The position numbers were made by a program, and so were the translations under genes. Positions 20,579 to 28,652 of a stretch of 64,000 nt of DNA are shown piece after piece (positions within the stretch are counted from its first letter, which is position 1; each line of letters opens with the position of its first letter). The DNA is from Archangium violaceum Cb vi76 (GTDB lineage Bacteria > Myxococcota > Myxococcia > Myxococcales > Myxococcaceae). The stretch covers positions 27,367 through 91,366 of the forward strand of contig NZ_JPMI01000302.1 in NCBI RefSeq assembly GCF_000733295.1, written 5' to 3'. The notes under the pieces were generated by a model. The model saw nothing but the letters and a program-made list of their open reading frames with translations, was not told the DNA's origin and ran no database searches.

Positions 20579-21757
20579 ATGAGTGCAGCAGGGGAGCAAT
20601 TGGACAGGTTGGTGGAAATCATGGCCCGGCTCCGGTCCCAGGAGGGTTGTCCATGGGACAGAGCGCAGGACCTGCGCTCGCTGCGCCCCTACCTGACCGA
20701 GGAGGCCTTCGAGGTCATCGACGAGATGGATCGGGTGGCCGAGGGGGCCCGTGGCGCGCGCTGGGCGAGGAGCTGGGGGATCTGCTCTTCCAGATCGTCT
20801 TCCACGCGCGGCTCGCCGAGGAGCTGGGCGAGTTCTCCATGGCGGACGTGTCCCGGTTCATCAGCGACAAGCTCACCAGCCGCCACCCGCACGTCTTCGG
20901 CGAGCGGCAGGCGGACGGCACCCCGCAGCCGCTGGCCAACTGGGCGAAGCTGAAGGCCGAGGAGCGCAAGAAGAAGACGGGCCGCGAGGGCTCGGTGCTG
21001 GACGGCGTGCCCCACGGGGGCCCCCGCCCTGCTGCGCGCCGAGCGGCTCACGGAGAAGGCCAGCCGCATCGGCTTCGACTGGCCGAGCCTCCAGGAGGTG
21101 CGCGCCAAGCTGTACGAGGAGCTCGGCGAGCTGGACGAGGCCATCGCCTCGGGGAACCGGGACGCGCTGGAGCACGAGCTGGGGGACGTCCTCTTCTCCC
21201 TGGCCAACCTCGCGCGCTTCCTCCAGACGCCGGCCGAGGACGCGCTGCGGATGGCCATCCGCCGCTTCACCACGCGCTTCCAGCACATCGAGTCCGCCCT
21301 GCGCGCCGAGGGCATCCCCCTGGGCGAGGCGACCCTGGAGCACATGGACCGGCACTGGGACGCCGCCAAGGCCGTGGAGAAGGGCCTGCCGCCCCCCGTC
21401 CGCGTCCCCCGCGCGCCCCTGGTGGCCCTGCGCCTGCCGGTGACGGACCTCCCCGCCCAGCGGGCCTTCTGGGATCGGCTCGCCCCGCTCCTCGGTTGGA
21501 GCGCCGAGCGGGGGGCGGCCGACGAGGCGGCCTACGGGGACGGGGTGTACCGGCTCGTCTTCACGCCAGGCCCGGGTACCCCCTCCCCCACCACCGTGAC
21601 CTTCGGGGCCCCCTCCGCCGAGGCGGTGGAGCGGCTACGGACCCTCCTGGAGGGCGCCTCCCCCGGGTGCGTGCTCGAGGGAGGGGGCGCCACCGGGCGG
21701 ATCACCTTCCGGGACCCGGCCGGCCTGCGTTGGGAATACGCCTTCGGAGCCCGCTGA
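20579..21757 (+). pseudogene. mazG: mazG (NTP pyrophosphohydrolase) fused to VOC-like domain, two frameshifts as read
   Basis: It starts after a strong Shine-Dalgarno (GGAGGAGAAGGA) with MSAAGEQLDRLVEIMARLRS. MazG sequence is in one frame to about 20745, a different frame from there to about 21020 (WRALGEELGDLLFQIVFHA, then DVSRFISDKLTSRHPHVFG), and the first frame again to 21757. The breaks sit in homopolymers: G5 at 20743-20747 (one base short) and G5C5 at 21016-21025 (one base long). As written, translation would end at 20953 after about 124 residues. The intact product would be about 392 residues: MazG (about 1-270, two EExxE-type helices) plus a C-terminal glyoxalase/VOC-like domain (LVALRLPVTDLPAQRAFWDR, then TFRDPAGLRWEY). 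Sequencing error or recent decay are both possible. Confidence 0.85.
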
Positions 21758-21803
21758 TTGATGGGACTCGGGCGTCCGGAAGGTGGCATGGATCACGCAG
21801 GTC

Positions 21804-21832
21804 TTGACGCTCAGTGGGCGCCGAAGTAGGTA
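21804..21832 (+). promoter_or_regulatory. Possible vegetative promoter of rpsT
   Basis: A TTGACG hexamer at 21804-21809 is followed after 17 bases by TAGGTA at 21827-21832, about 39 bases before the rpsT start. The -35 is near consensus; the -10 is only partial. The placement fits a highly expressed ribosomal gene that starts a new unit after mazG. Confidence 0.45.
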
Positions 21833-21870
21833 CGGCGCCTCTTTTCCACAGAAGTAAGCTGGAGATCACC

Positions 21871-22146
21871 TTGGCCAACACCAAGTCCGCAGAGAAGCGT
21901 AACCGCCAGGCCCAGAAGCGCCGCGCTCGCAACGTCAATGTCCGCACCACGGTGAAGGACGCCGTGAAGAACATGCGCGACACCCTCACCACCAAGGACA
22001 CGGCGAAGACCGGGGACGCCCTCAAGGCCGCCACCCGCACCCTCGACAAGGCCGCGTCCAAGGGCGTCATCCACAAGCGCGCTGCCTCGCGCCGCGTCTC
22101 CCGGCTCGCCAAGGCCGCGAACCGCGCCAAGGCCGCCGCGAAGTAA
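21871..22146 (+). CDS. rpsT: 30S ribosomal protein S20
   Basis: 91 residues, basic and Ala/Lys/Arg-rich, with the S20 start (M)ANTKSAEKRNRQAQKRRARN and the helical pattern VKDAVKNMRD, ASKGVIHKRAASRRVSRLAK. The start is a TTG at 21871, preceded by GGAG at 21861-21864 with a six-base spacer; the in-frame ATG at 21814 would add 19 residues unlike S20. A rare TTG start for rpsT is also used in E. coli, where initiation is autoregulated. S20 binds 16S rRNA helices in the small subunit. Confidence 0.96.
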   Translation: MANTKSAEKRNRQAQKRRARNVNVRTTVKDAVKNMRDTLTTKDTAKTGDALKAATRTLDKAASKGVIHKRAASRRVSRLAKAANRAKAAAK

Positions 22147-22155
22147 TCGCGCCCC

Positions 22156-22695
22156 TCACCAGTTGCTGGCCAACCGGTCGTACCCCTCGCGCATCAACGT
22201 CTCGGCGAGACGCTGCAGCGCGGCCCGCCGGTTGGCCTCCACTTGCAGCACATCACCGGACACGCTCGTCGTGCCCGGCAGGAAGTCCTCCGTACCGGAG
22301 ACCTCCGTCTCCGACAGTACCCGTCCGTCCCGCTCGAGCCGCAGCAGCACCACCGCGGACGCCTGGTAGCCCGCCACCTGGGCTCCGCTCCGCGGATTGC
22401 TCTGGAAGGAAGGCTCGGCGAGGACGGTGGGCCCGTTGGCCACGCTCCGCACCACCCCTTCCAGGGTGGCCTCACAGGCCCCCGTACCGCCGAGCACCCC
22501 GGCGCGCACCAACTCCTGGCGCAGGACGCGGGTGAAGAGCACCTCCAGCCCCGGCTCGGCCGTGTCGTTGCGGAAGACGGGCGCGCACACCGAGCTCACC
22601 CCCTCGGGCAGCCCCGCGCCCCGGGACGTGAAGCGGTAGCCGCAACCGGCAGCCGACAGCAAGAGAACCCACCCCATCACGCGCATGCGGGACAT
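22156..22695 (-). CDS. lptE: LPS-assembly lipoprotein LptE-like
   Basis: 179 residues from an ATG at 22695. Lipoprotein signal MSRMRVMGWVLLLSAAGC with lipobox SAAGC, then GYRFTSRGAGLPEGV, the opening typical of LptE, and a fold with VFRNDTAEPGLEVLFTRVLRQEL and ANRRAALQRLAETL. LptE plugs the LptD barrel in the outer membrane and helps LPS export. It is convergent with rpsT (9-base gap) and sits downstream of the zinc-ribbon gene and leuS, with lptE next to leuS as in many proteobacteria. Sequence conservation in the family is low, so the call rests on the lipobox, the Gly-Tyr opening, size and the leuS linkage. Confidence 0.82.
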   Translation of the reverse strand: MSRMRVMGWVLLLSAAGCGYRFTSRGAGLPEGVSSVCAPVFRNDTAEPGLEVLFTRVLRQELVRAGVLGGTGACEATLEGVVRSVANGPTVLAEPSFQSNPRSGAQVAGYQASAVVLLRLERDGRVLSETEVSGTEDFLPGTTSVSGDVLQVEANRRAALQRLAETLMREGYDRLASNW

Positions 22696-22758
22696 GGCGC
22701 CCACACTAGCGGCGCGATCCCAACGGTCAAGCGCCAGGGGTGCCCCGTCCGAAGCGGA

Positions 22759-23304
22759 CTACACGGGGGGTTCGCTCACCTTCACGCCACGGGAGCGCAC
22801 CACCTCCGCGAGCGTGCGCCACACCGAGCGCAGGCGCTGCTCCTGGGAGGAGCCGCGGCGCACGGTGCCCAACTCCCAGCGCGTCTCCACCTGGCCAGCG
22901 GACTCCAGGACGAGCGTGTAGCGCCGGCTCAAGAACGCGAGGGCCAGCCCCACCAGCGCCAGCAGGCCGAGCAGGACGCGCGGCCCCTGCCGGGACACGA
23001 AGGGCAGCAGCACGACGACCACGGCGGTGAGGGCCAGGGCCTCGTAGCGCGGCCGATGCACCAGGGAGAGCCGGCGCAGGCCAGGCAGCTCGAGGAGGAA
23101 GGGCGTCGCGGAGGGACCCGGACGGAAGGAGAGGCGGTTGCCCTCGCCCGCGAGGACGCGCCCGCCCGGGAGCTCCGCCGAGAGGAAACGCTCCGTGGAG
23201 GTGGCACCCACCGGAGGAGGCAGGGGGGCATCGGGCAGCTCCCCCCCGCACGCGGCGCAGCGGCCCGCCCCCGCCTGCTGGGGACGGCCGCACCGCTTGC
23301 ACAT
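22759..23304 (-). CDS. Zinc-ribbon membrane protein of unknown function
   Basis: 181 residues from the ATG at 23304, preceded by GAGG at an eight-base spacing; a GTG at 23325 is possible but less well placed. The N-terminus is a zinc ribbon CKRCGRPQQAGAGRCAACGG (two CxxC). A beta-rich domain follows, then two adjacent TM helices (about 95-132: ALALTAVVVVLLPFVS; VLLGLLALVGLALAFLS) and a C-terminal domain ending VKVSEPPV that faces the same side. Role unknown. Placed between leuS (33 bases away) and lptE, so likely in one transcript. Confidence 0.7.
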   Translation of the reverse strand: MCKRCGRPQQAGAGRCAACGGELPDAPLPPPVGATSTERFLSAELPGGRVLAGEGNRLSFRPGPSATPFLLELPGLRRLSLVHRPRYEALALTAVVVVLLPFVSRQGPRVLLGLLALVGLALAFLSRRYTLVLESAGQVETRWELGTVRRGSSQEQRLRSVWRTLAEVVRSRGVKVSEPPV

Positions 23305-23337
23305 GACGAGGACCTCGGTGGGCACCGGGCTCCCGTC

Positions 23338-25836
23338 TCAGCCGACGACGAAGTTCACCAGCCGCTTGGGGACGAAGACGAACTTGCGCAGCGTCTTGCC
23401 CGCCATGGCCGCCTGCACCCGCTCGTCCGCCTCGGCCGCGGCCCTCACGTCCGCCTCGGCCGCGTCCGCCGCCACGCGGATCTCCGCGCGCAGCTTGCCG
23501 TTCACCTGCACCGCGTACGGAATCACGTCGTCCACCACCAGCGATGGATCGAACTCCGGCCAGCCCTGCGTGACGGTGAAGTCCTTCGCGCCGTAGGACT
23601 CGGCGAGCTCATCCGCCAGGTGCGGGGCGAACGGCGTCAGCACCACGGACAGGATGCGCACGGCCTCGGCCATGGCCGCCTTCTCCGCGGGCGTCTCCGC
23701 CGTGCCCAGCGCGTACAGCGCGTTCACGTACTCCATGGTGCCAGCGATGGCCGTGTTGAAGGAGAGCCGCTCGATGGCCTCCCCTACCCGCTTCAGGCAC
23801 TTGTGCGCCGCGCGGCGGATCTCCAGCGCCTTGCCCTCGTAGGCCCCGGCGTGCGTGGACCCCGCCACGCCCTGGTGCTGCACGGCCAGCGTCCACACCC
23901 GCTTCAGGAAGCGGAACGCACCCTCCACCTGATCGTCGGACCAGTCGAAGTCACGCTCGGGCGGGCCGGCGAACAGCACGTAGGTGCGCGCGGTGTCCGC
24001 TCCGTACTTCTGCACGATGGAGGCCGGTGCCACCACGTTGCCCCAGCGCTTGGACATCTTCCGCCCGTCCGGGCCGTTGACGATGCCCTGCGTCACCAGG
24101 CGCTTCACGGGCTCGTCCACCGGGCTCAGCCCCAGCAGCTTCATCACCCGCGTCCAGAACCGGAAGTACAGCAGGTGCATCACCGCGTGCTCGGGGCCAC
24201 CCACGTACACGTCCACCGGCAGCCAGCGCTGGGCCTCCTTCGGATCAATGGGCGCCTCGTCGTAGTGCGGCGACAGGTAGCGCGCGAAGTACCAGCAGGA
24301 GTCGACGAACGTATCCATCGTCTCCGTCTCGCGCCGCGCCGGGCCCTGGCACTTGGGGCACGTGGTATTCACCCACGAGGGCACCTTGGCCAGCGGCGGC
24401 TCGCCCTTGCCCGTCAGCACCGTCTGCGTGTCGATCTCCGGCAGGCGCACCGGCAGCTGCTCCAGCGGCACGGGCTGGCCCTTGCGCTCGGGGTCGCACT
24501 TCTCGCAGTACACGATGGGGATGGGCGTGCCCCAGTAGCGCTGGCGGCTGAAGCCCCAGTCCTTCTGGCGGTACGTCACCTTGGGCTCGCCACGGCCCTC
24601 GGCGCGCAGCTTCTCGCCCATCTTCTTGCGCGCCTCGGCCGACGGCAGGCCCGAGTACTCGCCCGAGTCCACCAGCACGCCGTCCTCGGTGAACGCCTTC
24701 TCCAGCGCGTCACCCGGGGGCAGCTTGTCCCCCGTGGCCGGCTGCACCACCACCTTGATGGGCAGGGCGTACTTGCGCGCGAAGTCGAAGTCGCGCTCGT
24801 CGTGCGCCGGCACGCTCATCACCGCGCCCGTGCCGTAGTCCGACAGCACGAAGTTGGCGATCCAGATGGGCACCGGCTGGCCCGTGAAGGGGTTGATGGC
24901 GTGCGCCCCGGTGAAGACGCCCTCCTTCGTCGCGCCCTCGGCCGTGCGGTCCGTCTTGGAGACGGCCGACATCTTCTTCACGAAGGCGTCCACCTCGGCG
25001 CGCTGCGCGGGCGTCGTCACCTGCGCCACCAGCTTGTGGTCCGGCGCCAGCACCACGTACGTGCAGCCGTGGATGGTGTCCACGCGCGTGGTGAAGACGC
25101 GGATGCGCGCGTCACTGCCCTGGACGTTGAAGTCCACCTCCACACCCTCGGAGCGGCCGATCCAGTTGCGCTGCATCGAGGTGATGCGCTCGGGCCAGTC
25201 CTTCAGCTCGTCCAGGCCGTCCAGCAGGGCCTGCGAGTACTTCGTGATCCGGAAGGACCACTCGGGCAGCTCCTTGTCCACCACCGGGGACTCGCAGCGC
25301 TCGCACGTGCCTTCCTTCACCTGCTCGTTGGCGATGACCGTCAGACAGCCCGTGCACCAGTTCACCTTGCTGAAGCGGCGATAGACCAGCCCCCGCTCCA
25401 GCATCTGGATGAAGAACCACTGGTTCCAGCGGTAGTACTCGGGCTCGCTGGTGTTGACCTCGCGCGTCCAGTCGTAGCTGTAGCCCAGCGAGCGGATCTC
25501 CTTCTTGAAGGAGTCGATGTTCTCGCGGGTGCGCACCGCCGGGTGCACGCCGTCCTTGATGGCCGCGTTCTCCGCCGGCAGACCGAAGGCGTCCCAGCCC
25601 ATGGGGTGCAGCACGTCGTAACCCCGCATCTGGAAGAAGCGCGCGTAGACGTCACCGATGAGGTAGTTGCGCACGTGCCCCATGTGCATCTTCCCGCTGG
25701 GGTACGGCAGCATCTCGAGGATGTACTTCTTGGGGGCCCCGGGGCGCTTGCCCGCCCGGAACACTCCCGCCTCTTCCCATCGGGTCTGCCACTTCTGCTC
25801 GATTGCCTGCGGCTCGTAACGCTCGTTCATGGCCAT
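23338..25836 (-). CDS. leuS: Leucyl-tRNA synthetase
   Basis: 832 residues from an ATG at 25836 (MAMNERYEPQAIEQKWQ); the next ATG at 25830 is equally plausible. Class I synthetase with HIGH-type motif (PYPSGKMHMGHVRNY), the large CP1 editing domain (about 220-410) with the zinc-site pattern CTGC...CERC before it, a second cysteine cluster (CEKCDPER and CPKC) and the KMSKS-type loop written KMSKRWGNVV. It ends with the anticodon-binding and C-terminal domains (FVPKRLVNFVVG). It charges tRNA-Leu. First gene of a leuS-(zinc-ribbon)-lptE unit. Confidence 0.97.
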   Translation of the reverse strand: MAMNERYEPQAIEQKWQTRWEEAGVFRAGKRPGAPKKYILEMLPYPSGKMHMGHVRNYLIGDVYARFFQMRGYDVLHPMGWDAFGLPAENAAIKDGVHPAVRTRENIDSFKKEIRSLGYSYDWTREVNTSEPEYYRWNQWFFIQMLERGLVYRRFSKVNWCTGCLTVIANEQVKEGTCERCESPVVDKELPEWSFRITKYSQALLDGLDELKDWPERITSMQRNWIGRSEGVEVDFNVQGSDARIRVFTTRVDTIHGCTYVVLAPDHKLVAQVTTPAQRAEVDAFVKKMSAVSKTDRTAEGATKEGVFTGAHAINPFTGQPVPIWIANFVLSDYGTGAVMSVPAHDERDFDFARKYALPIKVVVQPATGDKLPPGDALEKAFTEDGVLVDSGEYSGLPSAEARKKMGEKLRAEGRGEPKVTYRQKDWGFSRQRYWGTPIPIVYCEKCDPERKGQPVPLEQLPVRLPEIDTQTVLTGKGEPPLAKVPSWVNTTCPKCQGPARRETETMDTFVDSCWYFARYLSPHYDEAPIDPKEAQRWLPVDVYVGGPEHAVMHLLYFRFWTRVMKLLGLSPVDEPVKRLVTQGIVNGPDGRKMSKRWGNVVAPASIVQKYGADTARTYVLFAGPPERDFDWSDDQVEGAFRFLKRVWTLAVQHQGVAGSTHAGAYEGKALEIRRAAHKCLKRVGEAIERLSFNTAIAGTMEYVNALYALGTAETPAEKAAMAEAVRILSVVLTPFAPHLADELAESYGAKDFTVTQGWPEFDPSLVVDDVIPYAVQVNGKLRAEIRVAADAAEADVRAAAEADERVQAAMAGKTLRKFVFVPKRLVNFVVG

Positions 25837-25971
25837 GACGGGGTGCGTCTTAGTGGGACGCCCAGCCCCAAGCAACAACAGACGCCCGGGTCCGTCTCCC
25901 TCTGACGCTCGGCATCCAGGCACGAGCGGAGCCAACGTTGGCCCGGCGACGAGCGCCCGCCAGGCCGGCCG

Positions 25972-26355
25972 CTACTCCAGCCGCAGCAGGCTCTTCACCG
26001 TGTCCTGCACCACCTTGGACTGCACCGGCTTGACCAGGTAGGCGCTGGCCCCGAGCGCCATTGCGCGCTCCCGGTCCTCCACGGCCGACTCGGTGGTGAT
26101 GACCACGATGGGCACCGTGCGGTACGCGTCCGTCTGCCGGATGTGGCGGATGAGCTTCAGCCCGTCCATCAGCGGCATGTTGATGTCCGTCAGCACGAGA
26201 TCGTAGCGGCCCAGGGTGAGCTTCTTGAGGCCCTCGGCCCCGTCCTGCGCCTCGTCGGTGTGGAGCCACGAGCCCAACCGCTGCAGCGCGTACATGAGAC
26301 TGCGCCGCATGGCCAAGGAGTCATCCACCACCAGCGCGCGGATCTGCTGCGTCAT
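25972..26355 (-). CDS. Single-domain response regulator (CheY-like)
   Basis: 127 residues starting MTQQIRALVVDDSLAMRRSL. A lone receiver domain: acid pocket VVDDS, phospho-acceptor Asp in LTDINMPLMDG, Thr in VVITTES, and Lys in AYLVKPVQS. No output domain, so it acts by binding a partner or as a phosphate relay. No kinase lies next to it. It is quite similar in design to the CheY at 39913-40287 (both have LTDINMP/ITDINMP and ALGAxxYLVKP). Confidence 0.9.
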   Translation of the reverse strand: MTQQIRALVVDDSLAMRRSLMYALQRLGSWLHTDEAQDGAEGLKKLTLGRYDLVLTDINMPLMDGLKLIRHIRQTDAYRTVPIVVITTESAVEDRERAMALGASAYLVKPVQSKVVQDTVKSLLRLE

Positions 26356-26484
26356 GGCTCCGACCATAGCACCGCCGGACGCCCGCCAGGGGAACACTCG
26401 CCGGGCCCTCCCCCATCGGCCGGGCGGGCGAGCGGGTCCGAAGCCCGACGAGACAGGTCATGCGCCCGGCGTTACCTCGGAGGA

Positions 26485-27345
26485 ATGCCCGAAGGCAACA
26501 TCCTCCATCGAATCGCGCGGATCCACGGCCAGTGACTCGTGGGGCGGAGCTTCACCGCGGACTCGCCCCAGGGGCGCTTCTCGGCGGGTGCCCGGCACCT
26601 GTCGGGACGGCGGCTCGTGGGCGTGGACGCGCATGGCAAGCACCTCTTCCACCACTTCGAGGGCGGGGTACGGCTGCACATCCACCTGGGCCTCTTCGGC
26701 CACCTGCGGCACTTCCGTTCCCGAGCCCCTCCCCCCTCCGCCGCGTGCCGGCTCCGGCTCGCCTCGCCCCAGGTGACGCTCCACCTCGCCGGACCCCAGG
26801 CCTGTGAGCTGCTCAGCCCCGAGGACGAGGCCGAACTGCGCTCCCGGCTGGGACAGGATCCGCTGCGACCGGACGCCTCGCCCTCACGCGCCTTCGAGGC
26901 CCTCCGGAAGGGACGGATTCCCCTCGCCGCCGCGCTGCTGGACCAGGAGCGCATCGCCGGCGTGGGCAACATCCTGCGCGCCGAGGCCCTGTTCCTCGCG
27001 CGACTGCCTCCGCTGCGTCCCGCCTCGGAGCTGCGCCTCGCGGACTTCGAGCGCCTGTGGGAGGCCCTCCGGCTGCTGATGGAGGACGCGGCCCGAGATG
27101 GGCGCATCGTCACGCCCCATTCGCCTCCGGCCCCCTGGGAGACTCCCGGCAAGCGCCGCGAGGATCGCTTCAGCGTCTACGACCGCGCGGGACAACCGTG
27201 TCCCCGGTGTGCCACGCCCATCTCGCGCGTGACCCTGGCCGGGCGCGGACTGTTCTTCTGCCCGGGGTGCCAGACTCCGGGCGCACGCGGGAGATCGGCT
27301 CGCCATGCTCGAGCCGATTCGTCGGGTGGACGCACCCGGACTTGA
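26485..27345 (+). pseudogene. Nei/Fpg-family DNA glycosylase, interrupted by in-frame TGA
   Basis: The family start MPEGNILHRIARIHGQ (catalytic Pro2 and Glu3) is read from ATG 26485, then codon 17 is TGA (26533-26535). The same frame continues intact for 270 codons: the Lys of VGVDAHGKHLFHHF, the helix-two-turn-helix region LLDQERIAGVGNILRAEALF, and a C-terminal zinc finger CPRC...CPGC. A 20-odd residue tail follows the zinc finger. The purine run GGAGGA abuts the ATG directly, an unusually short spacing. The downstream part alone would lack the Pro/Glu catalytic end and should not have glycosylase activity. The intact enzyme removes oxidised bases. Confidence 0.82.
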
Positions 27346-27398
27346 GTGCCCCGACTGTCCACATGCGCCGGGGCTCCTGGTCGGCTACATACCTTCAC

Positions 27399-28055
27399 AT
27401 GCTCCGCCGCACCTCCCTCGCCGCCTTCAGCCTGTCGCTGGCCGCCTGCACCACCCCACTGCACAACACCCGGGAAGTGCTCCAGCGCGCCGACACTCGA
27501 TTCTTCATCCGGGAGCAGTGCCAGCCCAAGAGCACCGCCTCGTTCTCCCGCGCCCAGGTCTCCGGACTCGACGAGCTGCCCGCCGCCCTGCGTGAACGCC
27601 TCCTCGCGGACCTCCCCGCGGAGGCCACCGGGAGCAGACCGTTCATCCAGTGCCAGGATGTCGCGGCCCGGCTCCTCGAGGACCGGCTTCATTCACTGTG
27701 CTGGCCTGAAGCGCGCGTGACGTGGCAGGCGGACACGTCCACCGGTGCCTCCGCCTCCCAGCCCCGGCTGAACGTCCAGCTCGGGGCTCGCTACCAGGTC
27801 GATGACATCTGGGTCGTCCAGCGCAAGAACGCGACGGTGCCCGCGGCTCGCATCATCAAGGCGGCCCAGAGCGCGCTCCCCAAGGACCGGGCCTGCTCGG
27901 CCCGCACGTTCGAGGACATCCGCACCCAGGTCTCCAAACTCGGAACCTTCCACCGGGTGCTCGTGGTCCCCGGCCCACCACCGGGCGGTGAGCAGAAGAA
28001 GGTCCCCGTGGTCGTCGACATCAGCGAGAAGCCTCCGGCCCCTCGCACGAAGTGA
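27399..28055 (+). CDS. Lipoprotein with POTRA-like C-terminal domain
   Basis: 218 residues from ATG 27399, chosen because the lipobox LSLAAC follows a proper signal (MLRRTSLAAFSLSLAAC). An earlier in-frame ATG at 27363 would add 12 residues. The C-terminal 90 residues read like a POTRA domain of BamA/TamA: YQVDDIWVVQRKNATVP, a helix (ARIIKAAQSAL), a second helix (FEDIRTQVSKLGTFHRVLVV) and PVVVDISEKP. No beta-barrel follows. It may assist an Omp85 protein or another envelope machine. Cys-rich (at least four mature Cys). No assigned family; unlinked to its neighbours. Confidence 0.65.
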   Translation: MLRRTSLAAFSLSLAACTTPLHNTREVLQRADTRFFIREQCQPKSTASFSRAQVSGLDELPAALRERLLADLPAEATGSRPFIQCQDVAARLLEDRLHSLCWPEARVTWQADTSTGASASQPRLNVQLGARYQVDDIWVVQRKNATVPAARIIKAAQSALPKDRACSARTFEDIRTQVSKLGTFHRVLVVPGPPPGGEQKKVPVVVDISEKPPAPRTK

Positions 28056-28068
28056 CGGAACATCCCGC

Positions 28069-28548
28069 TCAGGAGGAGGAGTGGGAGAGCTGGCGGAACA
28101 GCTCCGCGTGCTCGGGATGGCGGGCGGCCAGCTCCTCGCCTCGGGGCATCTCCCAGTCCGCGAAGTCGAAGCCCGGACCCACCGTGCAACCGCACAGCGT
28201 GTAGTCCCCTCGAGGCACCGCCGCCTGCAGCACCCCGGCCGGTACGAGCACCTGCGGCCGCTCGGCCCTGGTCACATCCCGGCCCAACGTCACCGTCTCC
28301 AGGTGTCCGTTCTCGTCGAGCAGGAACATCGTCAGGGCGTGCCCGTCGTAGAAATGCCATAGCTCGTCCGAGCGCACCCGGTGCCAGGCGGCGAACGTGC
28401 CTCGCGGCAGCAGGTAGTAGATGGCCGTGCCCACCGAGCGCGTGCCTCGCGGCGTCTCCACCGGCACCGTCGAGCGCCAGGTCTCCCGGTAGAAGCCGCC
28501 CTCGGGGTGCGGCAAAAGTCCCAGTGTCCTCACCAGTTCATCGACCAT
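28069..28548 (-). CDS. DUF985 cupin protein
   Basis: 159 residues. It begins VRTLGLLPHPEGGFYRETWRS and carries TAIYYLLPRGTFAAWHRVRSDELWHFYDG and PAGVLQAAVPRGDYTLCGCTVGPGFDFADWE, the conserved blocks of the DUF985/cupin_5 family (small metal-binding beta-barrels, some with sugar or uronic-acid links). No substrate can be named. Convergent with the lipoprotein gene (13-base gap). Confidence 0.88.
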   Translation of the reverse strand: MVDELVRTLGLLPHPEGGFYRETWRSTVPVETPRGTRSVGTAIYYLLPRGTFAAWHRVRSDELWHFYDGHALTMFLLDENGHLETVTLGRDVTRAERPQVLVPAGVLQAAVPRGDYTLCGCTVGPGFDFADWEMPRGEELAARHPEHAELFRQLSHSSS

Positions 28549-28652
28549 ACCGGCCAGTGTAGCGCCACCGCGGCATGGGGTAGCGCCGAGGTGGCGCGAG
28601 GCGAAGCGCCTGTTTATCTTGCGCCCCCACCACCGACTCCAGCAGCGGCCCC

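Noticed and set aside
26533..26535. Selenocysteine reading of the TGA in nei
   Set aside because: The position is not a redox Cys in the family, no SECIS-like hairpin was evident just after it, and a sense codon by one base change is simpler.
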